Positions 1-10,988 of a stretch of DNA of 25,669 bases are shown here, in pieces. The position numbers were made by a program, and so were the translations under genes. Positions within the stretch are counted from its first letter, which is position 1. Every line of letters begins with the position of its first letter. The stretch lies in contig NW_003127658.1 in NCBI RefSeq assembly GCF_000003605.2, forward strand, positions 1 to 25,669, given 5' to 3'. Below the pieces are notes generated by a model. That model saw only the letters and a list, made by a program, of their open reading frames with translations, did not search any database and had not been told where the DNA came from. The DNA is from Saccoglossus kowalevskii (taxonomy: Eukaryota > Hemichordata > Enteropneusta > Harrimaniidae).

Positions 1-34
1 AGACGCTGTACACACCTGTGACGCTGTACACACC
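1..34. repeat. Tail of a block cut by the window edge
   Basis: Two units, the first incomplete, ending in a TGTGACGCT (C-DA) unit. C-DA directly before the landmark is also how the blocks at 35-179, 180-649 and 1335-2451 end, so this is the end of a block lying mostly outside the window. Confidence 0.8.
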
Positions 35-179
35 AGTAATAGCTGTTCACACCAATGACACTGTACACACCAGTGACACTGTAGACACCAGTGACACTGT
101 ACACACCAGTGACGCTGTACACACCACTGACGCTGTACTCACCAATGACGCTATACACACCTGTGACGCTGTACACACC
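35..179. repeat. Block 1, 145 bp (8 units)
   Basis: Landmark 19-mer at 35-53 followed by seven 18-base units, ending T-DA, N-DA with CTATAC, C-DA. The 145-base length equals the fixed spacing between the two kinds of 19-mer seen elsewhere, so the block looks like that module with a landmark replacing the second-type 19-mer. One unit near 80 carries GTAGACACC, a private substitution. Confidence 0.85.
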
Positions 180-649
180 AGTAATAGCTGTTCACACCAA
201 TGACGCTGTACACACCAGTGACGCTGTACACACCAGTGACACTGTACACACCAGTGACGCTGTATACACCAGTGACACTGTACACACCAGGGACACTGTA
301 CACACCAGTTATGCTGTACACACCAGTGACACTTTACACACCAGTGACACTGTACACACCAGTGACGCTGTACACATCAGTGACGCTGTACATACCAGTG
401 AGGCTGAACACACCAGTGACGCTGTACACACCACTGACACTGTACACACCAGTGACCCTGTACACACCAGTGACCCTGTACACAATAATTATGCTGTACA
501 CACCAGTAATAGCTGTACATACCAGTGACGCTGTACACACCAGTGACGCTATACACACCAGTGACGCTGTACACACCAGTGACGCTGTACACACCACTGA
601 CGCTGTACTCACCAGTGACGCTATACACACCTGTGACGCTGTACACACC
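180..649. repeat. Block 2, P type, 470 bp (26 units)
   Basis: Landmark at 180-198, then N-DA and mainly S units, including GTATAC (near 263), AGGGAC, CTTTAC and GAGGCTGAAC variants. Two S-DP units (GACCCT) and an A/T-rich AATTATGCT unit lead into a second 19-mer at 505-523. The last seven units are shared with the other P blocks. Closest relatives are 3641-4254, 11926-12593, 13946-14397 and 17578-18245. Confidence 0.85.
505..649. repeat. 145-bp paired-19-mer module
   Basis: Second-type 19-mer AGTAATAGCTGTACATACC (505-523) followed by exactly seven 18-base units and then a landmark at 650. An A/T-rich AATTATGCT unit lies immediately upstream. The same spacing is seen in the other modules listed. 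Confidence 0.85.
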
Positions 650-1334
650 AGTAATAGCTGTTCACACCAATGACGCTGTACACACCGGTGACACTGTACA
701 CACCAGTGACACTGTACACACCAATGACACTGTACACACCAGTGACACTGTACACACCAGTTATGCTGTACACACCAGTGACACTGTACACACCAGTGAC
801 ACTGTACACACCAGTGACACTGTACACACCGGTGACACTGTACACACCGGTGACACTGTACACACCAGTGAAGCTGTACACACAAATGACGCTGTACACA
901 CCAATGACGCTGTACACACCAGTGACACTGTACACACCAGTGACGCTGTACACACCAGTGACACTGTACACACCAGGGACACTGTACACACCAGTTATGC
1001 TGTACACACCAGTGACACTGTACACACCAGTGACACTGTACACACCAGTGACGCTGTACACATCAGTGACGCTGTACACACCAGTGAGGCTGAACACACC
1101 AGTGACGCTGTACACACCACTGACACTGTACACACCAGTGACGCTGTACACATCAGTGACGCTGTACACACCAGTGATGCTGTACACACCAATGACGCTG
1201 TACACACCAGTGACGCTGTACACACCAGTGACGCTGTACACACCAGAGAGGCTGTACACACCAGTTATGCTGTACACACCAGTGACACTGTACACACCTG
1301 TGACGCTGTACACACCAGTGACACTGTACACACC
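650..1334. repeat. Block 3, Q type, 685 bp (38 units)
   Basis: Landmark at 650-668, then N-DA, G-DT and an ordered set of marker units ending R-EA, S-YA, S-DT, C-DA, S-DT. It matches the blocks at 4255-4903 (two units shorter) and 12594-13224 (three units shorter). The extra units here include a doubled G-DT next to S-EA near 830-865, consistent with slippage of one or two units. Confidence 0.85.
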
Positions 1335-2451
1335 AGTAATAGCTGTTCACACCAATGACGCTGTACACACCGGTGACACTGTACACACCAGTGACACTGT
1401 ACACACCAATGACACTGTACACACCAGTGACACTGTACACACCAGTTATGCTGTACACACCAGTGACACTGTACACACCAGTGACACTGTACACACTGGT
1501 GACACTGTACACACCAGTGAAGCTGTACACACAAATGACGCTGTACACACCAATGACGCTGTACACACCAGTGACACTGTACACACCAGTGACGCTGTAC
1601 ACACCAGTGACACTGTACACACCAGTGACACTGTACACACCAGTTATGCTGTACACACCAGTGACACTGTACACACCAGTGACACTGTACACACCAGTGA
1701 CGCTGTACACATCAGTGACACTGTACACACCAGTGAGGCTGAACACACCAGTGACGCTGTACACACCGGTGACACTGTACACACCAGTGACACTGTACAC
1801 ACCAATGACACTGTACACACCAGTGACACTGTACACACCAGTTATGCTGTACACACCAGTGACACTGTACACACCAGTGACACTGTACACACCGGTGACA
1901 CTGTACACACCAGTGAAGCTGTACACACAAATGATGCTGTACACACCAATGACGCTGTACACACCAGTGACACTGCACACACCAGTGACGCTGTACACAC
2001 CAGTGACACTGTACACACCAGTGACACTGTACACACCAGTTATGCTGTACACACCAGTGACACTGTACACACCAGTGACGCTGTACACACCAGTGACACT
2101 GTACACACCAGTGACACTGTACACACCAGTGACAGTGTACGCACCAGAGAGGCTGTACACACCAGTTATGCTGTACACACCAGTGACACTGTACACACCT
2201 GTGACGCTGTACACACCAGTGACACTGTACACACCAGTGACACTGTACACACCAGTGACACTGTACACACCTGTGACGCTGTACACACCAGTGACGCGGG
2301 ACACACCAGTGACGCTGTACACACCAGTTATGCTGTACACACCAGTGACACTGTACACACCAGTGACACTGTACACACCAGTGACGCTGTACACACCACT
2401 GACGCTGTACTCACCAATGACGCTATACACACCTGTGACGCTGTACACACC
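1335..2451. repeat. Block 4, R type, 1117 bp (62 units)
   Basis: Landmark at 1335-1353, one N-DA unit, a full 22-unit higher-order copy at 1372-1767, then a second copy that matches for about 16 units before diverging into a tail. Tail markers are GACAGTGTACGC (near 2130), a GACGCGGGACAC unit (near 2296) and T-DA, N-DA, C-DA before the next landmark. The block is a near-tandem duplicate of 2452-3640. Confidence 0.87.
1372..1767. repeat. 396-bp higher-order repeat, reference copy (22 units)
   Basis: Twenty-two units between successive G-DT starts. Diagnostic slots: 1 and 8 are GGT, 3 is N-DT, 5 and 16 are TATGCT, 9 is GAAGCT, 10-11 are AAT, 19 ends CACATC, slot 21 is GAGGCTGAAC, and 22 is S-DA. 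The next GGT start is at 1768, exactly 396 bases on. The same order occurs at 4941-5336. A 20-unit form lies at 2489-2848 and a 21-unit form at 22751-23128, where slot 1 is TGT instead of GGT. Confidence 0.85.
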
Positions 2452-3640
2452 AGTAATAGCTGTTCACACCAATGACGCTGTACACACCGGTGACACTGTA
2501 CACACCAGTGACACTGTACACACCAATGACACTGTACACACCAGTGACACTGTACACACCAGTTATGCTGTACACACCAGTGACACTGTACACACCAGTG
2601 ACACTGTACACACTGGTGACACTGTACACACCAGTGAAGCTGTACACACAAATGACGCTGTACACACCAATGACGCTGTACACACCAGTGACACTGTACA
2701 CACCAGTGATGCTGTACACACCAGTGACACTGTACACACCAGTGACACTGTACACACCAGTGACACTGTACACACCAGTGACGCTGTACACATCAGTGAC
2801 ACTGTACACACCAGTGAGGCTGAACACACCAGTGACGCTGTACACACCGGTGACACTGTACACACCAGTGACACTGTACACACCAATGACACTGTACACA
2901 CCAGTGACACTGTACACACCAGTTATGCTGTACACACCAGTGACACTGTACACACCAGTGACACTGTACACACCGGTGACACTGTACACACCAGTGAAGC
3001 TGTACACACAAATGATGCTGTACACACCAATGACGCTGTACACACCAGTGACACTGCACACACCAGTGACGCTGTACACACCAGTGACACTGTACACACC
3101 AGTGACACTGTACACACCAGTTATGCTGTACACACCAGTGACACTGTACACACCAGTGACGCTGTACACACCAGTGACACTGTACACACCAGTGACACTG
3201 TACACACCAGTGACACTGTACACACCAGAGAGGCTGTACACACCAGTGACACTGTACACACCAGTGACGCTGTACACACCAGTGACACTGTACACACCAG
3301 TGACACTGTACACACCAGTGACAGTGTACGCACCAGAGAGGCTGTACACACCAGTTATGCTGTACACACCAGTGACACTGTACACACCTGTGACGCTGTA
3401 CACACCAGTGACACTGTACACACCAGTGACACTGTACACACCAGTGACACTGTACACACCTGTGACGCTGTACACACCAGTGACGCGGGACACACCAGTG
3501 ACGCTGTACACACCAGTTATGCTGTACACACCAGTGACACTGTACACACCAGTGACACTGTACACACCAGTGACGCTGTACACACCACTGACGCTGTACT
3601 CACCAATGACGCTATACACACCTGTGACGCTGTACACACC
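2452..3640. repeat. Block 5, R type, 1189 bp (66 units)
   Basis: Near-tandem copy of block 4. Relative to it, two units are lost from the first higher-order copy (360 instead of 396 bases at 2489-2848) and six units are gained near 3210-3330, where an AGAGAGGCT-containing run is repeated. The net gain of four units (72 bases) matches the length difference. The GACGCGGGACAC and GACAGTGTACGC markers are retained. Confidence 0.87.
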
Positions 3641-4254
3641 AGTAATAGCTGTTCACACCAATGACGCTGTACACACCGGTGACACTGTACACACCAGTGA
3701 CACTGTACACACCAATGACACTGTACACACCAGTGACACTGTACACACCAGTTATGTTGTACACACCAGTGACACTGTACACACCAGTGACACTGTACAC
3801 ACCGGTGACACTGTAAACACCAGTGAAGCTGTACACACAAATGAAGCTGTACACACCAGTGACGCTGTATACACCAGTGACACTGTACACACCAGGGACA
3901 CTGTACACACCAGTTATGCTGTACACACCAGTGACACTTTACACACCAGTGACACTGTACACACCAGTGACGCTGTACACATCAGTGACGCTGTACATAC
4001 CAGTGAGGCTGAACACACCAGTGACGCTGTACACACCACTGACACTGTACACACCAGTGACCCTGTACACACCAGTGACCCTGTACACAATAATTATGCT
4101 GTACACACCAGTAATAGCTGTACATACCAGTGACGCTGTACACACCAGTGACGCTATACACACCAGTGACGCTGTACACACCAGTGACGCTGTACACACC
4201 ACTGACGCTGTACTCACCAGTGACGCTATACACACATGTGACGCTGTACACACC
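3641..4254. repeat. Block 6, P type, 614 bp (34 units)
   Basis: Begins like an R or Q block (N-DA, G-DT, S-DT, N-DT) and changes to P order at about 3841 with a unique AATGAAGCT unit. It also has private variants TATGTTGTAC (near 3752) and GTAAACACC (near 3814). From about 3860 to the end it is almost identical to 255-649, including the S-DP pair and the second 19-mer at 4110-4128. It looks like a junction between two block types. Confidence 0.85.
4110..4254. repeat. 145-bp paired-19-mer module
   Basis: Same arrangement as 505-649. The 19-mer is at 4110-4128 and the landmark follows at 4255. Confidence 0.85.
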
Positions 4255-4903
4255 AGTAATAGCTGTTCACACCAATGACGCTGTACACACCGGTGACACT
4301 GTACACACCAGTGACACTGTACACACCAATGACACTGTACACACCAGTGACACTGTACACACCAGTTATGCTGTACACACCAGTGACACTGTACACACCA
4401 GTGACACTGTACACACCGGTGACACTGTACACACCAGTGAAGCTGTACACACAAATGACGCTGTACACACCAATGACGCTGTACACACCAGTGACACTGT
4501 ACACACCAGTGACGCTGTACACACCAGTGACACTGTACACACCAGGGACACTGTACACACCAGTTATGCTGTACACACCAGTGACACTGTACACACCAGT
4601 GACACTGTACACACCAGTGACGCTGTACACATCAGTGACGCTGTACACACCAGTGAGGCTGAACACACCAGTGACGCTGTACACACCACTGACACTGTAC
4701 ACACCAGTGACGCTGTACACATCAGTGACGCTGTACACACCAGTGATGCTGTACACACCAATGACGCTGTACACACCAGTGACGCTGTACACACCAGTGA
4801 CGCTGTACACACCAGAGAGGCTGTACACACCAGTTATGCTGTACACACCAGTGACACTGTACACACCTGTGACGCTGTACACACCAGTGACACTGTACAC
4901 ACC
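4255..4903. repeat. Block 7, Q type, 649 bp (36 units)
   Basis: Same unit order as 650-1334, lacking two units around the doubled G-DT. With block 6 it repeats the P then Q order of 180-1334. The unit just before its landmark ends a CACACATGTG variant, which is private to this copy. Confidence 0.87.
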
Positions 4904-5858
4904 AGTAATAGCTGTTCACACCAATGACGCTGTACACACCGGTGACACTGTACACACCAGTGACACTGTACACACCAATGACACTGTACACACCAGTGAC
5001 ACTGTACACACCAGTTATGCTGTACACACCAGTGACACTGTACACACCAGTGACACTGTACACACTGGTGACACTGTACACACCAGTGAAGCTGTACACA
5101 CAAATGACGCTGTACACACCAATGACGCTGTACACACCAGTGACACTGTACACACCAGTGACGCTGTACACACCAGTGACACTGTACACACCAGTGACAC
5201 TGTACACACCAGTTATGCTGTACACACCAGTGACACTGTACACACCAGTGACACTGTACACACCAGTGACGCTGTACACATCAGTGACACTGTACACACC
5301 AGTGAGGCTGAACACACCAGTGACGCTGTACACACCGGTGACACTGTACACACCAGTGACACTGTACACACCAATGACACTGTACACACCAGTGACACTG
5401 TACACACCAGTGACGCTGTACACACCAGTGACACTGTACACACCAGTGACACTGTACACACCAGTTATGCTGTACACACCAGTGACACTGTACACACCAG
5501 TGACACTGTACACACCAGTGACGCTGTACACATCAGTGACACTGTACACACCAGTGAGGCTGAACACACCAGTGACGCTGTACACACCGGTGACACTGTA
5601 CACACCAGTGACACTGTACACACCAATGACACTGTACACACCAGTGACACTGTACACACCAGTTATGCTGTACACACCAGTGACACTGTACACACCAGTG
5701 AAGCTGTACACACAAATGATGCTGTACACACCAATGACGCTGTACACACCAGTGACACTGTACACACCAGTGACGCTGTACACACCAATGACGCTGTACA
5801 CACCAGTGACACTGTACACACCAGTGACGCTGTACACACCAGTGACGCTGTACACACC

Positions 5859-6596
5859 AGTTATGCTGTACACACCAGTGACACTGTACACACCTGTGAC
5901 GCTGTACACACAAATGACGCTGTACACTCCAATGACGCTGTACACACCAGTGACACTGTACACACCAGTGACGCTGTACACACCAGTGACACTGTACACA
6001 CCAGTGACACTGTACACACCAGTTATGCTGTACACACCAGTGACACTGTACACACCAGTGACACTGTACACACCAGTGACGCTGTACACATCAGTGACGC
6101 TGTACACACCAGTGAGGCTGAACACACCAGTGACGCTGTACACACCGGTGACACTGTACACACCAGTGACACTGTACACACCAATGACACTGTACACACC
6201 AGTGACACTGTACACACCAGTTATGCTGTACACACCAGTGACACTGTACACACCAGTGACACTGTACACACCGGTGACACTGTACACACCAGTGAAGCTG
6301 TACACACAAATGATGCTGTACACACCAATGACGCTGTACACACCAGTGACACTGTACACACCAGTGACGCTGTACACACCAGTGACGCTGTACACACCAG
6401 AGAGGCTGTACACACCAGTTATGCTGTACACACCAGTGACACTGTACACACCTGTGACGCTGTACACACCAGTGACATTCTACACACCAGTGACACTGTA
6501 CACACCAGTGACACTGTACACACTTGTGACGCTGTACACACCAGTGACACTGTACACACCTGTAACGCTGTACACACCAGTGACGCGGTACACACC
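5859..6596. repeat. Duplicated stretch, copy 1 (partner 8510-9248)
   Basis: Shares private variants with 8510-9248 at a constant offset of 2651: CACTCC (5925), GACATTCTAC (near 6474), CACTTGTGAC (near 6521), TGTAACGCT and GCGGTAC. To the left the two copies diverge at the unit before the TATGCT at 5859. Confidence 0.85.
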
Positions 6597-6722
6597 AGTG
6601 ACACTGTACACACCAGTGACGCTGTACACACCAGTGACGCTGTACACACCAGTGACACTGTACACACCAGTGATGCTGTACACACCAGTGACACTGTACA
6701 CACCAGTGACAGTGTACACACC

Positions 6723-6742
6723 AGTTATGCTATATATACACC
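6723..6742. repeat. 20-bp unit with TATATATA run
   Basis: AGTTATGCTATATATACACC, a TATGCT-type unit expanded by two bases in a TA run. It is followed by S-DT and another S-YA, a context shared with the other three copies. Confidence 0.9.
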
Positions 6743-6922
6743 AGTGACACTGTACACACCAGTTATGCTGTACACACCAGTGACGCTGTACACACCAGTG
6801 ACGCTGTACACACCAGTGACGCTGTACACACCAGTGACGCTGTACACACCAGTGACACTGTACACACCAGTGACCCTGTACACACCAGTGACCCTGTACA
6901 CAATAATTATGCTGTACACACC

Positions 6923-7067
6923 AGTAATAGCTGTACATACCAGTGACGCTGTACACACCAGTGACGCTGTACACACCAGTGACGCTGTACACACCACTGA
7001 CGCTGTACACACCACTGACGCTGTACTCACCAGTGACGCTATACACACCAGTGACGCTGTACACACC
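6923..7067. repeat. 145-bp paired-19-mer module
   Basis: The 19-mer is at 6923-6941 and the landmark at 7068. The seven units differ from 505-649 in having T-DA twice, yet the spacing is conserved. Confidence 0.85.
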
Positions 7068-7680
7068 AGTAATAGCTGTTCACACCAATAACGCTGTACA
7101 CACCGGTGACACTGTACACACCAGTGACACTGTACACACCAATGACACTGTACACACCAGTGACACTGTACACACCAGTTATGCTGTACACACCAGTGAC
7201 ACTGTACACACCAGTGACACTGTACACACCGGTGACACTGTACACACCAGTGAAGCTGTACACACAAATGACGCTGTACACACCAATGACGCTGTACACA
7301 CCAGTGACACTGTACACACCAGTGACGCTGTACACACCAGTGACACTGTACACACCAGTGACACTGTACACACCAGTTATGCTGTACACACCAGTGACAC
7401 TGTACACACCAGTGACACTGTACACACCAGTGACGCTGTACACATCAGTGACGCTGTACACACCAGTGAGGCTGTACACACCAGAGAGGCTGTACACACC
7501 TGTGACGCTGTACACACCAGTGATGCTGTACACACCAATGACGCTGTACACACCAGTGACGCTGTACACACCAGTGACGCTGTACACACCAGAGAGGCTG
7601 TACACACCAGTTATGCTGTACACACCAGTGACACTGTACACACCTGTGACGCTGTACACACCAGTGACGCTGTACACACC
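7068..7680. repeat. Block 9, R/Q hybrid, 613 bp (34 units)
   Basis: The first unit after the landmark is AATAACGCT rather than AATGACGCT, which ends the otherwise usual open frame differently. The first 20 units follow the 22-unit higher-order order. The remainder has two R-EA units (near 7481 and 7588) and ends S-YA, S-DT, C-DA, S-DA as in Q blocks. The GAGGCT unit here keeps GTACAC instead of the usual GAACAC. Confidence 0.85.
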
Positions 7681-8509
7681 AGTAATAGCTGTTCACACCA
7701 ATGACGCTGTACACACCGGTGACACTGTACACACCAGTGACACTGTACACACCAATGACACTGTACACACCAGTGACACTGTACACACCAGTTATGCTGT
7801 ACACACCAGTGACACTGTACACACCAGTGACACTGTACACACTGGTGACACTGTACACACCAGTGAAGCTGTACACACAAATGACGCTGTACACACCAAT
7901 GACGCTGTACACACCAGTGACACTGTACACACCAGTGACGCTGTACACACCAGTGACACTGTACACACCAATGACGCTGTACACACCAGTGACACTGTAC
8001 ACACCAGTGACGCTGTACACACCAGTGACACTGTACACACCAGTGACACTGTACACACCAGTTATGCTGTACACACCAGTGACACTGTACACACCAGTGA
8101 CACTGTACACACCAGTGACACTGTACACACCAGTGACACTGTACACACCAGTGACGCTGTACACATCAGTGACGCTTTAAACACCAGTGAGTCTGAACAC
8201 ACCAGTGACGCTGTACACACCAGTGACACTGTACACACCAGTGACACTGTACACACCAGTGACGCTGTACACACCAGTGACACTGTACACACCATTGACA
8301 CTGTACACACCAGTGACACTGTACACACCAGTTATGCTGTACACACCAGTGACACTGTACACACCGGTGACACTGTACACACCAGTGAAGCTGTACACAC
8401 AAATGATGCTGTACACACCAATGACGCTGTACACACCAGTGACACTGTACACACCAGTGACGCTGTACACACCAGTGACGCTGTACACACCAGAGAGGCT
8501 GTACACACC

Positions 8510-9248
8510 AGTTATGCTGTACACACCAGTGACACTGTACACACCTGTGACGCTGTACACACAAATGACGCTGTACACTCCAATGACGCTGTACACACCA
8601 GTGACACTGTACACACCAGTGACGCTGTACACACCAGTGACACTGTACACACCAGTGACACTGTACTCACCAGTTATGCTGTACACACCAGTGACACTGT
8701 ACACACCAGTGACACTGTACACACCAGTGACGCTGTACACATCAGTGACGCTGTACACACCAGTGAGGCTGAACACACCAGTGACGCTGTACACACCGGT
8801 GACACTGTACACACCAGTGACACTGTACACACCAATGACACTGTACACACCAGTGACACTGTACACACCAGTTATGCTGTACACACCAGTGACACTGTAC
8901 ACACCAGTGACACTGTACACACCGGTGACACTGTACACACCAGTGAAGCTGTACACACAAATGATGCTGTACACACCAATGACGCTGTACACACCAGTGA
9001 CACTGTACACACCAGTGACGCTGTACACACCAGTGACGCTGTACACACCAGAGAGGCTGTACACACCAGTTATGCTGTACACACCAGTGACACTGTACAC
9101 ACCTGTGACGCTGTACACACCAGTGACATTCTACACACCAGTGACACTGTACACACCAGTGACACTGTACACACTTGTGACGCTGTACACACCAGTGACA
9201 CTGTACACACCTGTAACGCTGTACACACCAGTGACGCGGTACCACACC
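8510..9248. repeat. Duplicated stretch, copy 2 (partner 5859-6596)
   Basis: Carries the same rare variants in the same order. Differences seen by eye are a CTCACC for CACACC (near 8667), and the extra C in the last unit. Confidence 0.85.
9230..9248. repeat. 19-bp unit with an extra C
   Basis: AGTGACGCGGTACCACACC. The homologous unit at 6579-6596 is 18 bases with GGTACACACC. The extra base shifts the frame and lies at the right edge of the 2651-base-offset duplication. Confidence 0.85.
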
Positions 9249-9392
9249 AGTGACACTGTACACACCAGTGACGCTGTACATACCAGTGACACAGTACACA
9301 CCAGTGACGCGGTACACACCAGTGACGCTGTACACACCAGTGATGCTGTACACACCAGTGACGCTGTACACACCAGTGACGCTGTACACACC

Positions 9393-9419
9393 AGTGATGC
9401 TGTACACGCTGTACACACC
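9393..9419. repeat. 27-bp unit (9-bp internal duplication)
   Basis: A GATGCT unit in which GCTGTACAC is present twice, adding half a unit. The next unit is ACTAACGCT, and seven units separate it from the landmark at 9546. It is shared with 19546-19572. Confidence 0.9.
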
Positions 9420-9545
9420 ACTAACGCTGTACACACCAGTGACGCTGTACACACCAGTGACGCTATACACACCAGTGACGCTGTACACACCACTGACGCT
9501 GTACTCACCAGTGACGCTATACACACCAGTGACGCTGTACACGCC

Positions 9546-9997
9546 AGTAATAGCTGTTCACACCAATGACGCTGTACACACCGGTGACACTGTACACACC
9601 AATGACGCTGTACACACCAGTGAAGCTGTACACACAAATGACGCTGTACACACCAGTGACACTGTACACACCAGTGACGCTGTACACACCAGTGACGCTG
9701 TACACATCAGTGACACTGTACACACCAGTGACGCTGTACACACCAGTGACGCTGTACACATCAGTGACGCTGTACACACCAGTGACACTGTACACACCAG
9801 TGACCCTGTACACACCAGTGACGCTGTACACAATAATTATGCTGTACACACCAGTAATAACTGTACATACCAGTGACGCTGTACACACCAGAGACGCTAT
9901 ACACACCAGTAACGCTGTACACACCAGTGACGCTGTACACACCACTGACGCTGTACTCACCAGTGACGCTATACACACCAGTGACGCTGTACACACC
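9546..9997. repeat. Block 11, P-like, 452 bp (25 units)
   Basis: The unit before this landmark ends CACGCC, a private change shared only with the landmark at 19699. Two CACATC units alternate with S-DA pairs. S-DP, an A/T-rich unit and an AGTAATAACTGTACATACC 19-mer (9853-9871) follow, then AGAGACGCT and AGTAACGCT units. It corresponds to 19699-20133 with small unit gains and losses. Confidence 0.85.
9853..9997. repeat. 145-bp paired-19-mer module, AATAACTG form
   Basis: The 19-mer is AGTAATAACTGTACATACC (9853-9871), with A for G in its middle. Units AGAGACGCT and AGTAACGCT lie inside the module. Confidence 0.85.
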
Positions 9998-10988
9998 AGT
10001 AATAGCTGTTCACACCAATGACGCTGTACACACCGGTGACACTGTACACACCAGTGACACTGTACACACCAATGACACTGTACACACCAGTGACACTGTA
10101 CACACCAGTTATGCTGTACACACAAGTGACACTGTACACACCAGTGACACTGTACACACAAATGACGCTGTACACACCAATGACGCTGTACACACCAGTG
10201 ACACTGTACACACCAGTGACGCTGTACACACCAGTGACACTGTACACACCAGTGACACTGTACACACCAGTTATGCTGAACAAACCAGTGACACTGTACA
10301 CACCAGTGACACTGTACGCACCAGTGACGCTGTACACATCAGTGACGCTGTACACACCAGTGAGGCTGAACACACCGGTGACACTGTACACACCAGTGAC
10401 ACTGTACACACCACTGACGCTGTACTCACCAGTGACGCTATACACACCTGTGACGCTGTACACACCAGTGACACTGTACACACCAGTGACACTGTACACA
10501 CCGGTGACACTGTACACACCAGTGAAGCTGTACACACAAATGACGCTGTACACACCAATGACGCTGTACACACCAGTGACACTGTACACACCAGTGACGC
10601 TGTACACACCAGTGACACTGTACACACCAGGGACACTGTACACACCAGTTATGCTGTACACACCAGTGACACTGTACACACCAGTGACACTGTACACACC
10701 AGTGACGCTGTACACATCAGTGACGCTGTACACACCAGTGAGGCTGAACACACCAGTGACGCTGTACACACCACTGACACTGTACACACCAGTGACGCTG
10801 TACACATCAGTGACGCTGTACACACCAGTGATGCTGTACACACCAATGACGCTGTACACACCAGTGACGCTGTACACACCAGTGACGCTATACACACCAG
10901 TGACGCTGTACACACCAGTGACGCTGTACACACCACTGACGCTGTACTCACCAGTGACGCTATACACACCAGTGACGCTGTACACACC
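9998..10988. repeat. Block 12, 991 bp (55 units), twin of 20134-21124
   Basis: Contains rare variants in fixed order: CACAAGTGAC (near 10121), GCTGAACAAACC (near 10275), GTACGCACC (near 10316) and an early T-DA/S-DA/C-DA run. By eye the block at 20134-21124 has the same length and the same unit order, including all of these rare variants. The second half follows Q order but lacks the R-EA ending. Confidence 0.9.

Larger units (their letters stand above)
4904..7067. repeat. Block 8, 2164 bp mosaic (120 units)
   Basis: The longest complete block. A full 396-base higher-order copy (4941-5336) is followed by a 14-unit form (5337-5588), a 31-unit composite (5589-6146) and a fourth run from 6147. 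The stretch 5859-6596 recurs at 8510-9248. Later it holds the AT-run 20-mer at 6723-6742, S-DP units, the A/T-rich unit and the second 19-mer at 6923-6941. Phase within the block shifts by four bases, all explained by these special units. Confidence 0.87.
7681..9545. repeat. Block 10, 1865 bp mosaic (103 units)
   Basis: Starts as an R block, then contains a private region at about 8160-8300 with GCTTTAAAC, GAGTCTGAAC and CCATTGAC variants. From 8510 to 9248 it copies 5859-6596 at a constant offset of 2651 bases. It then has a 19-base unit with GGTACCACACC (9230-9248), units with ACACAGTAC and GCGGTAC, and a 27-base unit at 9393-9419. Its phase shift of 11 is fully explained by one landmark, the 19-mer and the 27-mer. 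Confidence 0.87.

Noticed and set aside
1351-1362. CCAAT box plus TGACG (half CRE) and TTCACACC (T-box-like) at landmarks as a regulatory module.
   Set aside because: CCAAT and TGACG arise by single changes in units throughout the array (AATGACG units are very common), so their occurrence here is not specific.
6731-6738. Functional promoter at the TATATATA run.
   Set aside because: Only the TATA-like core is present, and it is explained by a TA expansion in a TATGCT unit. No initiator or downstream gene is visible, so it is listed only as a repeat variant.
4275-7091. A 938-codon open frame on the + strand, and many other long frames on both strands, resembling Thr/Pro-rich mucin-like or low-complexity proteins.
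   Set aside because: The unit is a multiple of three and lacks stops in five frames. Frames overlap on both strands, begin and end at the 19-mers, have no unique flanking domain or signal peptide, and change frame at each landmark.
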